Of a stretch of 64,000 bases of DNA, positions 52,128 through 60,795 are shown piece after piece. Each line of letters begins with the position of its first letter. Position 1 is the first letter of the stretch. Origin of the DNA: Bacteroidales bacterium (lineage in GTDB: Bacteria; Bacteroidota; Bacteroidia; Bacteroidales; F082); contig JAFTXI010000003.1 of the NCBI GenBank assembly GCA_017461665.1, positions 36,446 through 100,445 of the forward strand, written 5' to 3'. The notes under the pieces are model-generated. The model saw nothing but the letters and a program-made list of their open reading frames with translations. It made no database searches and was not told where the DNA came from. Position numbers and translations under genes: made by a program.

Positions 52128-55100
52128 TTATTCCTCCATCTTTTTGCGGCGACGACGTACTAAATAGATTAGAACCACTATGGCTACTATCGCCAAGACT
52201 CCTACAAGAGTGTTGCTGATGACAGTGGTTACTTTGTCGGAGGAGTTCATCTCTTCGCGTTTCAAGACCATACTCTTGTCTTTAGCGACTGACGTCTCAC
52301 GAATGTCGCGTATATTTTGTTCATATTTATGAGCCATGTCGGAAGATACTTGAGAAGAGATATATTCTTGAAGTTTTATGTTGTTACATACAAATCCTGA
52401 GCATGAAGGCTTATGTTTTTCAATCAACTCGGTATGTAGCTGGGCTATTGCTTTCAGCTGTTCGTCGGAAGCTTCCCACATCCCCTTGCGAGCTGTCTCC
52501 ATCATCACGGCAGTCATCTCTTCCAAGGCAGCTGGATTCTCTTCCTCAAAGAAATCTCTCACTCCTATATCGAACATGTCTTGTACATAAACGTCATACA
52601 CTTCATCCCATAACTCATCGTCGATAGCCTCAGGTTTCATCACATTCCATCCGTAGGTGTTCTGTATTATCTCTGCGAATCCTGCTGCTGCACTCGACTC
52701 TCCTTTCATCTTTTCTTTTATGTATGAAGGATTGAAGATGGTGGTTCGACTTTCGATGCCGATAGCTTCTTTCAGTTCTTGCATGCGCATGTTGTTGCGA
52801 TTACGATAGTCGCTCATGTAGGCGTCAGGGTCTTTACCTGTGACATTACGCACTGCGAGATTCATTCCGCCCATAAACTCATAAACGTGGTCGAGGCTCA
52901 ACGCACCCCAAGTGTTGCTTTGACGGGCTTGTATGACAGCGTCGGTATTTGTTAACGCTGCTTCCAATGCATATTGTTGCATCTGTTCCCAATTCTTTTC
53001 GTTGCCATAGAAAGCGCCCATATTATGTAGATAGACCTCAGCTATCTCGGAGGCGTTTTCCCAACGGTCGCCGCTCTGTACCATATCAGTGATGCCGGTG
53101 CCGTAGTTGCCGTTGACGCCGCCGAACACTCGATATGTCGAAACCTCGCGAGCTTGCTTCGGCGATAGCCCTTTCTCTATGAGTTTGCTCTCAGCATCGA
53201 TGACGCTTTGACTTACGTAATTGTCGTAGATGTCGTCTTTGGCAGCAGCTGCCATCTCCACAGCGCGACTGATGAGGAACAGACGCGATGCTGCAATGTC
53301 GCGTAACTGTCCACTCGTCTGAACAACGACGTCGATACGAGGCCGTCCGAGTTGCTCCGACGGGATGAGACGAATGTCGTTGACTCTTCCAAAAGCATCG
53401 CGTATAGGTTCAACACCTAACATATAAAGTATCTGCGCTATGGTGGCTCCTTCTGTCTCCACAAACTCGCCGCTCCATAAGGTGTAGCTTACCTTACGAG
53501 GTATGGAGTCGTGATGACGCTCGCGATACATGCGGATGGTGTTCTCTGCCAACTCCTTGCCACGCTCCCACGACAACTCGGTAGGCGTCGCCTCAGCATT
53601 GACAGCATAGAGGTTGCGTCCGGTAGGTATGGTGTTCGGATTGGCAATGGGGTCGCCTCCCGATGATGGCGCAGTGTAGCCTCCGTTCATGGCATTGAGA
53701 AGCGAGGCAAACTCCATATCAGGACAGTCTTCCAATGCTTCCTTATAGTTAGCGACATTGTTGATGCTGCGTTCTATCTCCATGACAACTCGGGCAAAAT
53801 CTTTGTCTTCTTTGCTGTATTGTCTCTTGTTCATCTCTCCCTTCGACGACTGCATTGCTCTCATTCGCGACATCATATCTTGTGGTGCCGATAGCGAACG
53901 CTCTACCTCACGAGCCATGTTCAACTCCTCTTGTGTTATGCCTGCAGTAGAACAGATAACTTCGTCGGTGATATATAAAGAACCATCATATAGTTGAGCT
54001 ACTAACTCACGGGCAGGGTTAATGTAACGACGCGTGAATAATGACTTATGTTTTTCCAAGTCGTCCGACGATCTGCCTTTTAACTTGTCTAAAGCCAACA
54101 TGGAATAGGCAATAGGTTCTGTTGCCATGGCAAAGACGCTGCTTCTGATACGCTCGTCGGAATATGCTTCACCCATGGTGTATAACTCACCTGTAACTTT
54201 CTCGTTGATAAGCTCTTCGGCAAAACTTTCGATACGTGCAATCTCTTGTTCGGTATATGGAATGTCTTTCACAGAATCCAAGCAAAGCTCACGATGTATG
54301 CCTAATTCTATTGTTAATGCCTTGACTCTTAATGATGCCTCATCGGTGTTTGGATTGCCTTCGGCATAAAGCAAATCGTTGTATTCTTGTATTGCCGAGG
54401 AGAGATTTTTATATATTTCTCTTACGTTGCTTTCCATAAAAGGTGGTGTGAGATGCGACTGTAATGTGGCGTAGGAACGACGTTTAGCGATGACGCCTTC
54501 ACCAACATCGCCGATGGAATATATATATAAATGAGGTGTCGTTCCGACGAGGACGTCGGCCCAGTCGTTGCTACTAAGAGCGAGTTGTTTTTTGGGCGTG
54601 AACTCCAAGCTGCCGTGTGTCCCAAAATGAATCATGATGTCGGCATCAAATCCATAACGTGCATAGAGATATGACGCGATATAGGCGTGCGGTGGTGCAG
54701 CATCGGTGCCGTGAACGATGGCAAAGTCGTCGCTACCTGCACCAGCAGCGAGTTGTGGCAACAGAATCACGTTGCCTAAATCGACGCGAGGTAAGGCTAA
54801 GTCGCCATCATCGTTACAGAGATATGAACCCGGGAACTCGCCGTCTAAAGCATTAACATCGTCGATGAGTTGTGGACGCAGAGCCTTAGTGGTCCATTCG
54901 GTATATTCTTCCAAAGTGATAAACTCAGGCTCTCCGTTATTTAGGAAGTCGGCTTTTGCTCCATTGGCGTAAGCATTATATACAGAGCCTTGTCGCTGAA
55001 TGAGATCCTCAAACTCAGATAATGACTCTGGCAAATTCTCGACACTATAGCCTTCGTTTTTCATCTTTACCAAAAGATTGTAAAGCGAAGGAGCTACTTC

Positions 55101-56231
55101 CATGCCAGCAGCCGTCAGTGCGTTCTGTCCTGGACCTTTGTAATAATAAATCGCGACGCGTTTCTTGCTGTTGTCTTTGTCCTTCAGAGCGATATGATTG
55201 TTGATAGTCTCAACGAACTTATCCAATCTCTCTGGAATGGCATAGGCTCGCTGCAATCCTTCATCGTCTAAATAATGACCAAATAATGCGTAAGGTCTGA
55301 TGGCTCCGTCAATCTCGGGCATGACCACACTTTGCGACATAAAACCTCCGCTCATACCCATCTTGTCCGATTCCCATTCCTCAACCAAACGGTTTACGTT
55401 GAGAGGAGCGAAGAGTGGTATGTTCTGCTCGCTGAGATAATTGACGATATAATCGCCCATCCTGCCATGTGCCATGTTGATGACAGCAGACGGGTTGATG
55501 GAGTCTATCTGACGACTCATCACCAACGACATCATGTTACGTACAGGATAAACGACATTGCCGCTCTCCTCCAATCTGCTAATCAAATCTGTAGGCTCTC
55601 CCATCTGTCCTGAAATGATGACGGCAGGTGCATCTTCTTTATATAAATTATGTTTTCTTAAAAAGTCTTTATATTCGGCTACGCTGCTAAAATCAATATC
55701 GTCGTCATTGGGATTCGACGGGTCGATATGATAAAACATCTTGTGTTCTCGTCTGATAGGAGTGGCTGCTTCTTCACTGTCTAAAGTCTTGCCATCAACG
55801 TTGTGACGGATGTAAGTCAGCATGTTGCGATAATTGCGACGACCTCCTCCGTTAAGATATTCTTTGATGGTAGTAGCTGCTATGGAGTCGATAGAAACAA
55901 TGTCGTTGGCTGGATTGGTAGCCATCGTGGTGATGATAGGAGTGTTTTTCTCAGCGGCATGTTCCAAATGCGACCTCTGTTCCTCAGTGATACGAAGCCC
56001 CATGCCGTTCACCATAATCATGTCGTATCTGTTAGCCTTGTCTAACTCCTCAACATCTAACGACGACAGTCGAATGCGAGGATGATCGTTCGACTTGGCT
56101 ATCTCTCCGAGCGTGATGACTTGATAGTTGACAAAAGCTATGTCGGTAGCAGAGAATAAATAATTCCATGCTACAAAACCTGCTGCTACAAATAGGGCTG
56201 CTATTGCCCATAATCTTACTTTTCGTTTCAT
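52128..56231 (-). CDS. hmuS: CobN/Mg-chelatase-type protein HmuS
   Basis: This is a 1367-residue protein related to the large subunit of cobalt and magnesium chelatases. An N-terminal membrane anchor (residues about 5-22) and a C-terminal helix (VGVLAIVAIVVLIYLVRRRR) place most of it in the periplasm. The CobN core has MIHFGTHGSLEFTPKKQLALS at about residue 545. No CobS/CobT or ChlI/ChlD ATPases are near, as expected for HmuS. Work on Bacteroidota suggests HmuS takes iron out of heme without oxygen; that role is taken from the family, not shown here. I choose ATG 56231; the longer frame to 56291 overlaps hmuR. Confidence 0.88.
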   Translation of the reverse strand: MKRKVRLWAIAALFVAAGFVAWNYLFSATDIAFVNYQVITLGEIAKSNDHPRIRLSSLDVEELDKANRYDMIMVNGMGLRITEEQRSHLEHAAEKNTPIITTMATNPANDIVSIDSIAATTIKEYLNGGGRRNYRNMLTYIRHNVDGKTLDSEEAATPIRREHKMFYHIDPSNPNDDDIDFSSVAEYKDFLRKHNLYKEDAPAVIISGQMGEPTDLISRLEESGNVVYPVRNMMSLVMSRQIDSINPSAVINMAHGRMGDYIVNYLSEQNIPLFAPLNVNRLVEEWESDKMGMSGGFMSQSVVMPEIDGAIRPYALFGHYLDDEGLQRAYAIPERLDKFVETINNHIALKDKDNSKKRVAIYYYKGPGQNALTAAGMEVAPSLYNLLVKMKNEGYSVENLPESLSEFEDLIQRQGSVYNAYANGAKADFLNNGEPEFITLEEYTEWTTKALRPQLIDDVNALDGEFPGSYLCNDDGDLALPRVDLGNVILLPQLAAGAGSDDFAIVHGTDAAPPHAYIASYLYARYGFDADIMIHFGTHGSLEFTPKKQLALSSNDWADVLVGTTPHLYIYSIGDVGEGVIAKRRSYATLQSHLTPPFMESNVREIYKNLSSAIQEYNDLLYAEGNPNTDEASLRVKALTIELGIHRELCLDSVKDIPYTEQEIARIESFAEELINEKVTGELYTMGEAYSDERIRSSVFAMATEPIAYSMLALDKLKGRSSDDLEKHKSLFTRRYINPARELVAQLYDGSLYITDEVICSTAGITQEELNMAREVERSLSAPQDMMSRMRAMQSSKGEMNKRQYSKEDKDFARVVMEIERSINNVANYKEALEDCPDMEFASLLNAMNGGYTAPSSGGDPIANPNTIPTGRNLYAVNAEATPTELSWERGKELAENTIRMYRERHHDSIPRKVSYTLWSGEFVETEGATIAQILYMLGVEPIRDAFGRVNDIRLIPSEQLGRPRIDVVVQTSGQLRDIAASRLFLISRAVEMAAAAKDDIYDNYVSQSVIDAESKLIEKGLSPKQAREVSTYRVFGGVNGNYGTGITDMVQSGDRWENASEIAEVYLHNMGAFYGNEKNWEQMQQYALEAALTNTDAVIQARQSNTWGALSLDHVYEFMGGMNLAVRNVTGKDPDAYMSDYRNRNNMRMQELKEAIGIESRTTIFNPSYIKEKMKGESSAAAGFAEIIQNTYGWNVMKPEAIDDELWDEVYDVYVQDMFDIGVRDFFEEENPAALEEMTAVMMETARKGMWEASDEQLKAIAQLHTELIEKHKPSCSGFVCNNIKLQEYISSQVSSDMAHKYEQNIRDIRETSVAKDKSMVLKREEMNSSDKVTTVISNTLVGVLAIVAIVVLIYLVRRRRKKMEE

Positions 56232-56260
56232 ATAATCTTTATTTCTTTTCTTAATAAATG

Positions 56261-58390
56261 TTAAAGGTCTATCGTCAAACCTATCGCACATGTAGTTCCT
56301 GTCGTTACAGGTGAGTTGCTGTAATAATAATCGGGACGATAGTTGAAGAGGTTGTCGATTGTGAATATTATATTTATACTCTCTCGTATTCTTTGAGCTA
56401 AGCTCAATTTCCAGATGGTATATGCAGGATAAGTCTGTTCTTCTGTCTCTTCGTATGAAGTCATCTCTGTATAAACATCGGTGGTTAGTTTCGACATGTA
56501 ACGTCCAGAAAGAGCTATGTTGAATCCGTAATTGTTCCAGTTTTTATCGTAAGCTATTCTTAAAGTCGCGGCGTGAGGACGTGTGGAAGAGAGTAGTGGC
56601 TCGCCTTTCTTGATGTGTTCGTAGGTGTAGGCATACGACAATCTCCACGATAATCCACAACTGTATTTTGCTGAGGTATTGGCATCGACACCAGCCACTT
56701 GCAGACGCGACATATTTGTATAAACCTGACCTTCCAAAGCTTGATTCCAAGCCGTCGTGATGCGGTCGTCAACGATGTTGTAAAAACCTGTTACCGTAAA
56801 ATTGTGTTGTCCTTTAGTATATTCCGTCGAGAGTGAGAAGTTGTGACTCGACTCGGGTTTTAAGTCGGCATTACCATAAATCATAAAGATATTTCCCATA
56901 TAGAAATTCATATACATCTCCTTGAGAGTGGGAGCACGAAAACCTCCGGCGTATGAAGCTCTCAAAGAACATTTGTTAATCTTGTACATCATGCCTAATT
57001 TGGGAGAAAGATGCGACAGCTTGGCTTCGGAGAAATAATCAAAACGAAGACCTGCAATGATGTTGAATCTCTTATATGGATTCCAATCGAATTGCGCAAA
57101 GGCATCGGCTGTGTGTTGAATGTGACTTCCATTGTCGATAAACTGATACGACATCAGGTAGTCACGCATGTAGTCGCTGCCAATAGTTAGTATGTGCTTC
57201 CCAGAGAAAGTGTGGTTGTACAACGCACGCATCGAATGTTGAACGTTGCTGTAGTCGCGAACATCGAGATTGTTGATTACGAGGAAGTCGCTCTTGTCAT
57301 ATTGGTCGAAAGAGTAGGCGAGTTCCAAAGCATCGTTCTCGCTGATGTCGTAATTGCCTTTAAATCCTCCAGTGAAACTGCGATAACGTTCCTTGATACT
57401 TTCCGACGAGTTACGTTCTCTGAAGAAATACCCGGCACGAGCTGTAAATCGTAAATCGTCGGATGCAGTGAAGATAAGTCGTTCCTTGACGTTAAGAGTT
57501 GAGTTGCCATAAATCTTGCTGTAATCTCCAACTTCTTCGTTGTCCGTTCCTTCGGAGAGGTCGATCTCGTCGATGGAAGTGTATTGTATGTTTGTCATGG
57601 AGTTGAAACGTCCGGCGTTGAAGCCGACAGAACCACCATAACGTTGCTCGTTGTGAGCTCCATAACGTGCGTTCATGTTGACAGACCAAGGCTCCTGCGA
57701 CTCTCGACTTATGATATTCACCACGCCACCTACGGCATTGGAACCATATAAGGACGAAGCAGCTCCCTTGACGATTTCGATACGTTGTACGTTATCCATA
57801 TTCAAACGACTGTAATCGACATTGTCGAGAGTCTCACCTGCCAAACGCTCGCCGTCAACGAGGAACAAGACCGAGTTGCCTCCAAATCCCGACATGTTGA
57901 GCGAAGTCTGTTGATTCATGGAATAAGTGAATTCTATACCTGGTATCTCGGTCTGTAACAAATCGCTGATGTTAGTAGCATCGGTACGTTTGATGTCAAC
58001 TTCCGAGATGACTCTCGTGACGATAGGCGCGTCTTTGAGTAACTTGGGTGTCCGCGTGCCCGTGACGACGACCTGATCCAACATGGTGTGGTTCTCCTCT
58101 AATATAATGTCAATACGTCCCTTATAATTCTGGGCTACCGTCTGCGTGATATCGATATATCCGACGTAAGTCGCTGTTAAGGTGTAACTTTTGTTGTCGG
58201 GAAGTTGAAGCTCATAGTAACCATTGGAATCGCTTGTCGTCCCTAAGGTCTCTATCTCTTTGACTGTGATTGTCGCTCCTGGAAGAGGCGTGTCGTTGTC
58301 GTCGGTGACGGTGCCGAATATCAAGCGCTGAGCCATGAGGCTGCATGTCGATGATAACACGAACAATATGATAAAAAGAATTTTTCTCAT
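56261..58390 (-). CDS. hmuR: TonB-dependent heme receptor HmuR
   Basis: The protein is 709 residues with a signal peptide (LFIILFVLSSTCSLMAQ), a carboxypeptidase-regulatory-like domain at about 22-95 (FGTVTDDNDTPLPGATITVKE), the plug domain at about 105-225 (VVTGTRTPKLLKDAPIVTRV; VKGAASSLYGSNAVGGVVNI) and a 22-strand barrel ending in CAIGLTIDL. A YGNADLKPESSHNFSL stretch corresponds to the NPDL box known in heme receptors. It brings heme handed over by HmuY into the periplasm. Overlaps hmuY by four bases. Confidence 0.92.
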   Translation of the reverse strand: MRKILFIILFVLSSTCSLMAQRLIFGTVTDDNDTPLPGATITVKEIETLGTTSDSNGYYELQLPDNKSYTLTATYVGYIDITQTVAQNYKGRIDIILEENHTMLDQVVVTGTRTPKLLKDAPIVTRVISEVDIKRTDATNISDLLQTEIPGIEFTYSMNQQTSLNMSGFGGNSVLFLVDGERLAGETLDNVDYSRLNMDNVQRIEIVKGAASSLYGSNAVGGVVNIISRESQEPWSVNMNARYGAHNEQRYGGSVGFNAGRFNSMTNIQYTSIDEIDLSEGTDNEEVGDYSKIYGNSTLNVKERLIFTASDDLRFTARAGYFFRERNSSESIKERYRSFTGGFKGNYDISENDALELAYSFDQYDKSDFLVINNLDVRDYSNVQHSMRALYNHTFSGKHILTIGSDYMRDYLMSYQFIDNGSHIQHTADAFAQFDWNPYKRFNIIAGLRFDYFSEAKLSHLSPKLGMMYKINKCSLRASYAGGFRAPTLKEMYMNFYMGNIFMIYGNADLKPESSHNFSLSTEYTKGQHNFTVTGFYNIVDDRITTAWNQALEGQVYTNMSRLQVAGVDANTSAKYSCGLSWRLSYAYTYEHIKKGEPLLSSTRPHAATLRIAYDKNWNNYGFNIALSGRYMSKLTTDVYTEMTSYEETEEQTYPAYTIWKLSLAQRIRESINIIFTIDNLFNYRPDYYYSNSPVTTGTTCAIGLTIDL

Positions 58391-59049
58391 TGTATCTGAA
58401 CGGGATATTTGTAGTCGATTGTCATGAAACCTTTTATAGCAGCGTCGCTCATGAAGTTGACGAGACGCAGTGCGGCGTATGTGCCATCGGCAAGTCTTAT
58501 AATATATACTCTGCCTGATAATGTATAAATTGGTGGCATCGTTGATGTGTCAACGTCGAGCCATGATGAGAGACATGGGTTGTAGTAATCTTCGGCATAA
58601 ACTATAACACCATCCATCATCTGCGACATGTCGATGGTGATTTTGTCGGTCGTCCATTCGTCGGCAACAAACGATTCTTCCGGAATTATGCCGATGTCGG
58701 ATATGTCGCCGAAGTCGATCGCTTCACTCTCAAATACGAACGCTCCATTGGTCTTACTGTCATAACGATGTATTGCAAAATCCCAGTTCTCGGGAGAAGC
58801 CTCGTCAACGGAAGTGGCAGTTACTTGCTTGTTATGTAAGTCGATATAGTGCCACTTAGTGTAGTCTGTCGCATCGATATAAATACGCCCCGTGTTGTTA
58901 GTATCGTCGATGTCAACAAAACCAAACGCACTCGTTTCTTCTTCTAAAGGCTCGTCGTAGATGCCATTGAATATGCCATTACAAGATGAGAGCAATAGCA
59001 GAACTATCGCTCCCATTGAAAAAATTATACATTTCTTACTTGAACACAT
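58387..59049 (-). CDS. hmuY: HmuY-family heme-binding lipoprotein
   Basis: The protein is 220 residues with a lipoprotein signal (IVLLLLSSCNG, cysteine at about residue 23). The HmuY domain follows: RIYIDATDYTKWHYIDLHNKQV, ENWDFAIHRYDSKTNG, and SGRVYIIRLADGTYAALRLVNF near the end. HmuY sits on the outer surface and takes heme from host proteins, then passes it to HmuR. Second gene of the operon; hmuR's ATG overlaps its stop. Confidence 0.88.
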   Translation of the reverse strand: MCSSKKCIIFSMGAIVLLLLSSCNGIFNGIYDEPLEEETSAFGFVDIDDTNNTGRIYIDATDYTKWHYIDLHNKQVTATSVDEASPENWDFAIHRYDSKTNGAFVFESEAIDFGDISDIGIIPEESFVADEWTTDKITIDMSQMMDGVIVYAEDYYNPCLSSWLDVDTSTMPPIYTLSGRVYIIRLADGTYAALRLVNFMSDAAIKGFMTIDYKYPVQIQ

Positions 59050-59068
59050 ATCTTGTTACTTGATATTG

Positions 59069-59527
59069 TTACTCTTCTGTGTTAGGAGCTTCGCCGGTGG
59101 CAAAGTCGATGGTCAAGCCTCCCATCACTCCCGCTACGCTGAACTGCATCTGAGAATCGTTAATCGACTTGATAGTGGCGCTGAATGTGAAATCGTATGA
59201 AGATGTGTTTTCTCCCATACCCATCTCAACCTTGCCGTTACCTGAAAGTCTATAAACTCCTTCTTCCTCAGTCATCTGAGCTTTAGCTACAATAAACTCT
59301 CCCCATTGCTGAGAAGCAAATGTTACCTTGGCAGAACCATCGCCATTGTCGCTTACATTAATTAACTCTCCATCGGTGCATCTGTCCTGAAAATAGGCGC
59401 AACTCGCAAGAGAATAACCTTCGTAATTGCCTGCAATGTCGGCTACTGTTGCTAAATCTTCGTTGTTTTTACATGCCATCATACCTATTACTACGATTGA
59501 CATCATTAAAAATAATCTTACTTTCAT
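59069..59527 (-). CDS. Calycin-like lipoprotein at the head of the heme operon
   Basis: The protein is 152 residues with a lipoprotein signal (SIVVIGMMACKN, cysteine at about residue 19) and a beta-rich domain like the calycin-type lipoproteins of Bacteroidota: IAGNYEGYSLASCAYFQ at the start, KVTFASQQWGEF, YRLSGNGKVEM, and AGVMGGLTIDFATG near the end. It is the first gene after the promoter at 59555 and 19 bases before hmuY, so a role in heme or other ligand handling at the surface is likely; the ligand is unknown. Confidence 0.75.
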   Translation of the reverse strand: MKVRLFLMMSIVVIGMMACKNNEDLATVADIAGNYEGYSLASCAYFQDRCTDGELINVSDNGDGSAKVTFASQQWGEFIVAKAQMTEEEGVYRLSGNGKVEMGMGENTSSYDFTFSATIKSINDSQMQFSVAGVMGGLTIDFATGEAPNTEE

Positions 59528-59554
59528 AATGTGAATTTTTTGTTTTTATGATTG

Positions 59555-59562
59555 CAAATTTA
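59555..59562 (-). promoter_or_regulatory. Bacteroidota-type -7 promoter element of the heme operon
   Basis: TAAATTTG on the minus strand matches TAnnTTTG, 27 bases before the ATG at 59527. I do not see a convincing Fur box nearby, though an AT-rich partial palindrome lies near 59575-59600. Confidence 0.62.
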
Positions 59563-59721
59563 GTTTGTGGCTCTAAAATATATTCTAATATGATTTTGGT
59601 AAAATATCTTTTGACGTCTAATTATTTTTTGGTATCACATTATTCTATACCTTAATATATAATCCGAGCATAAAACTTTATCGCTTTTTTGTTGTTTAAA
59701 TGTTAAAACAACAACAACATT

Positions 59722-60795
59722 ATGGCAACAAGAATCTTATCAATTTATCCGAAATTATATTCCACTAAAATAGCAGTCAGTGACGACAATAATATTTTTT
59801 ATCAATATGAAATAGAACATCTTAACGATGATTTGAACCTCTTTGAAAATCTAATGGAACAGATACCCTTCCGTCGCGACGCCATAATGAATCAGTTGCG
59901 AAAAGATAATGTCAATATCAAGGAGCTACAATATGTAGTTGCTGAAGGTGGTCTGCTTCGACCGTGTAAGTCGGGTGTTTATATCATAGATAAGAATATG
60001 GTCGGCGACCTCTTGGATGGGATAGCAGGGGAAGATGTGATAAATCTTGGAGGACTGCTTGCCTTCACGATAGCCAACAGCCTTAGAATAAAATCGCTCG
60101 TCGTCGAGCCTGCCTCCATCGATGAACGCTCCGAACTCGCGAGTTTCACAACACATCCAAGCCTGAGAAAAAAATCTCTCTTTCATGCTTTGATACATAA
60201 ATATGTCGCAAGACAATATGCTTCTTCTGTTAAAAAAAATTATGATGACCTTAATATAATTTTCTGTCATGTCAGTGAGAGGTCTGTCTCTGTTGCAGCT
60301 CATAAAAAAGGTAAGGTCGTTGATGTAAATCAAGCGTATATGGGATTTGGTCCTATGGGATTCTGCGAGATAGGAACGCTGCCGATTTCTGCAATAACTG
60401 ATATGTTATTTAAAAAATGTTACTCCAAAGACGAAATGTTAAAACTTGTTAACAGTAAAGGAACATCATTTTCATATATAGGAACCGACTCCTTGAATAT
60501 GATTATGAGCATGTTCCAAAACAACGACAAGAAGACAAAACAGATGCTCGAAGCTATGGCTTATCAGATTAGCAAAGAAATAGTCTCTCATTATGTAAGC
60601 TTGGATGGACAAATTGACGCGATAATTTTATCTGGCGAAATATTCTCTCTCAATCGTTTTTTTAAGTATATTTCCAAACAAATTGAAAAATTAGCTCCAA
60701 TAGTGCCGTATCCAAAAGATTGTACTTTTGAAGCTTTGAATTTCAATGTTTTACAAGTGGTGAATAAAGAAATGGAAATAAGAACTTATGTTTAA
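59722..60795 (+). CDS. Butyrate-kinase-like ASKHA protein with degenerate active site
   Basis: The whole length (357 residues) follows butyrate kinase: FRRDAIMNQLRKDNVNIKELQYVVAEGGLL, INLGGLLAFTIANSL, RKKSLFHALIHKYVARQYA, EAMAYQISKEIVSHYV. But the motifs that bind ATP phosphates are changed: NPGSTSTK is here YPKLYSTK (residues about 9-16), AHMGGGISVGAH is here CHVSERSVSVAAH (about 181-193), and LTGGIAYS is here LSGEIFSL (about 303-310). It is therefore unlikely to be an active kinase. No phosphate butyryltransferase (ptb) is beside it. The stop overlaps the next gene by eight bases, so its partner may be the large lipoprotein. Confidence 0.82.
   Translation: MATRILSIYPKLYSTKIAVSDDNNIFYQYEIEHLNDDLNLFENLMEQIPFRRDAIMNQLRKDNVNIKELQYVVAEGGLLRPCKSGVYIIDKNMVGDLLDGIAGEDVINLGGLLAFTIANSLRIKSLVVEPASIDERSELASFTTHPSLRKKSLFHALIHKYVARQYASSVKKNYDDLNIIFCHVSERSVSVAAHKKGKVVDVNQAYMGFGPMGFCEIGTLPISAITDMLFKKCYSKDEMLKLVNSKGTSFSYIGTDSLNMIMSMFQNNDKKTKQMLEAMAYQISKEIVSHYVSLDGQIDAIILSGEIFSLNRFFKYISKQIEKLAPIVPYPKDCTFEALNFNVLQVVNKEMEIRTYV

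Noticed and set aside
56232-56291. Longer N-terminus for HmuS
   Set aside because: It would overlap hmuR and adds a polar lead before a clean membrane anchor starting at 56231.
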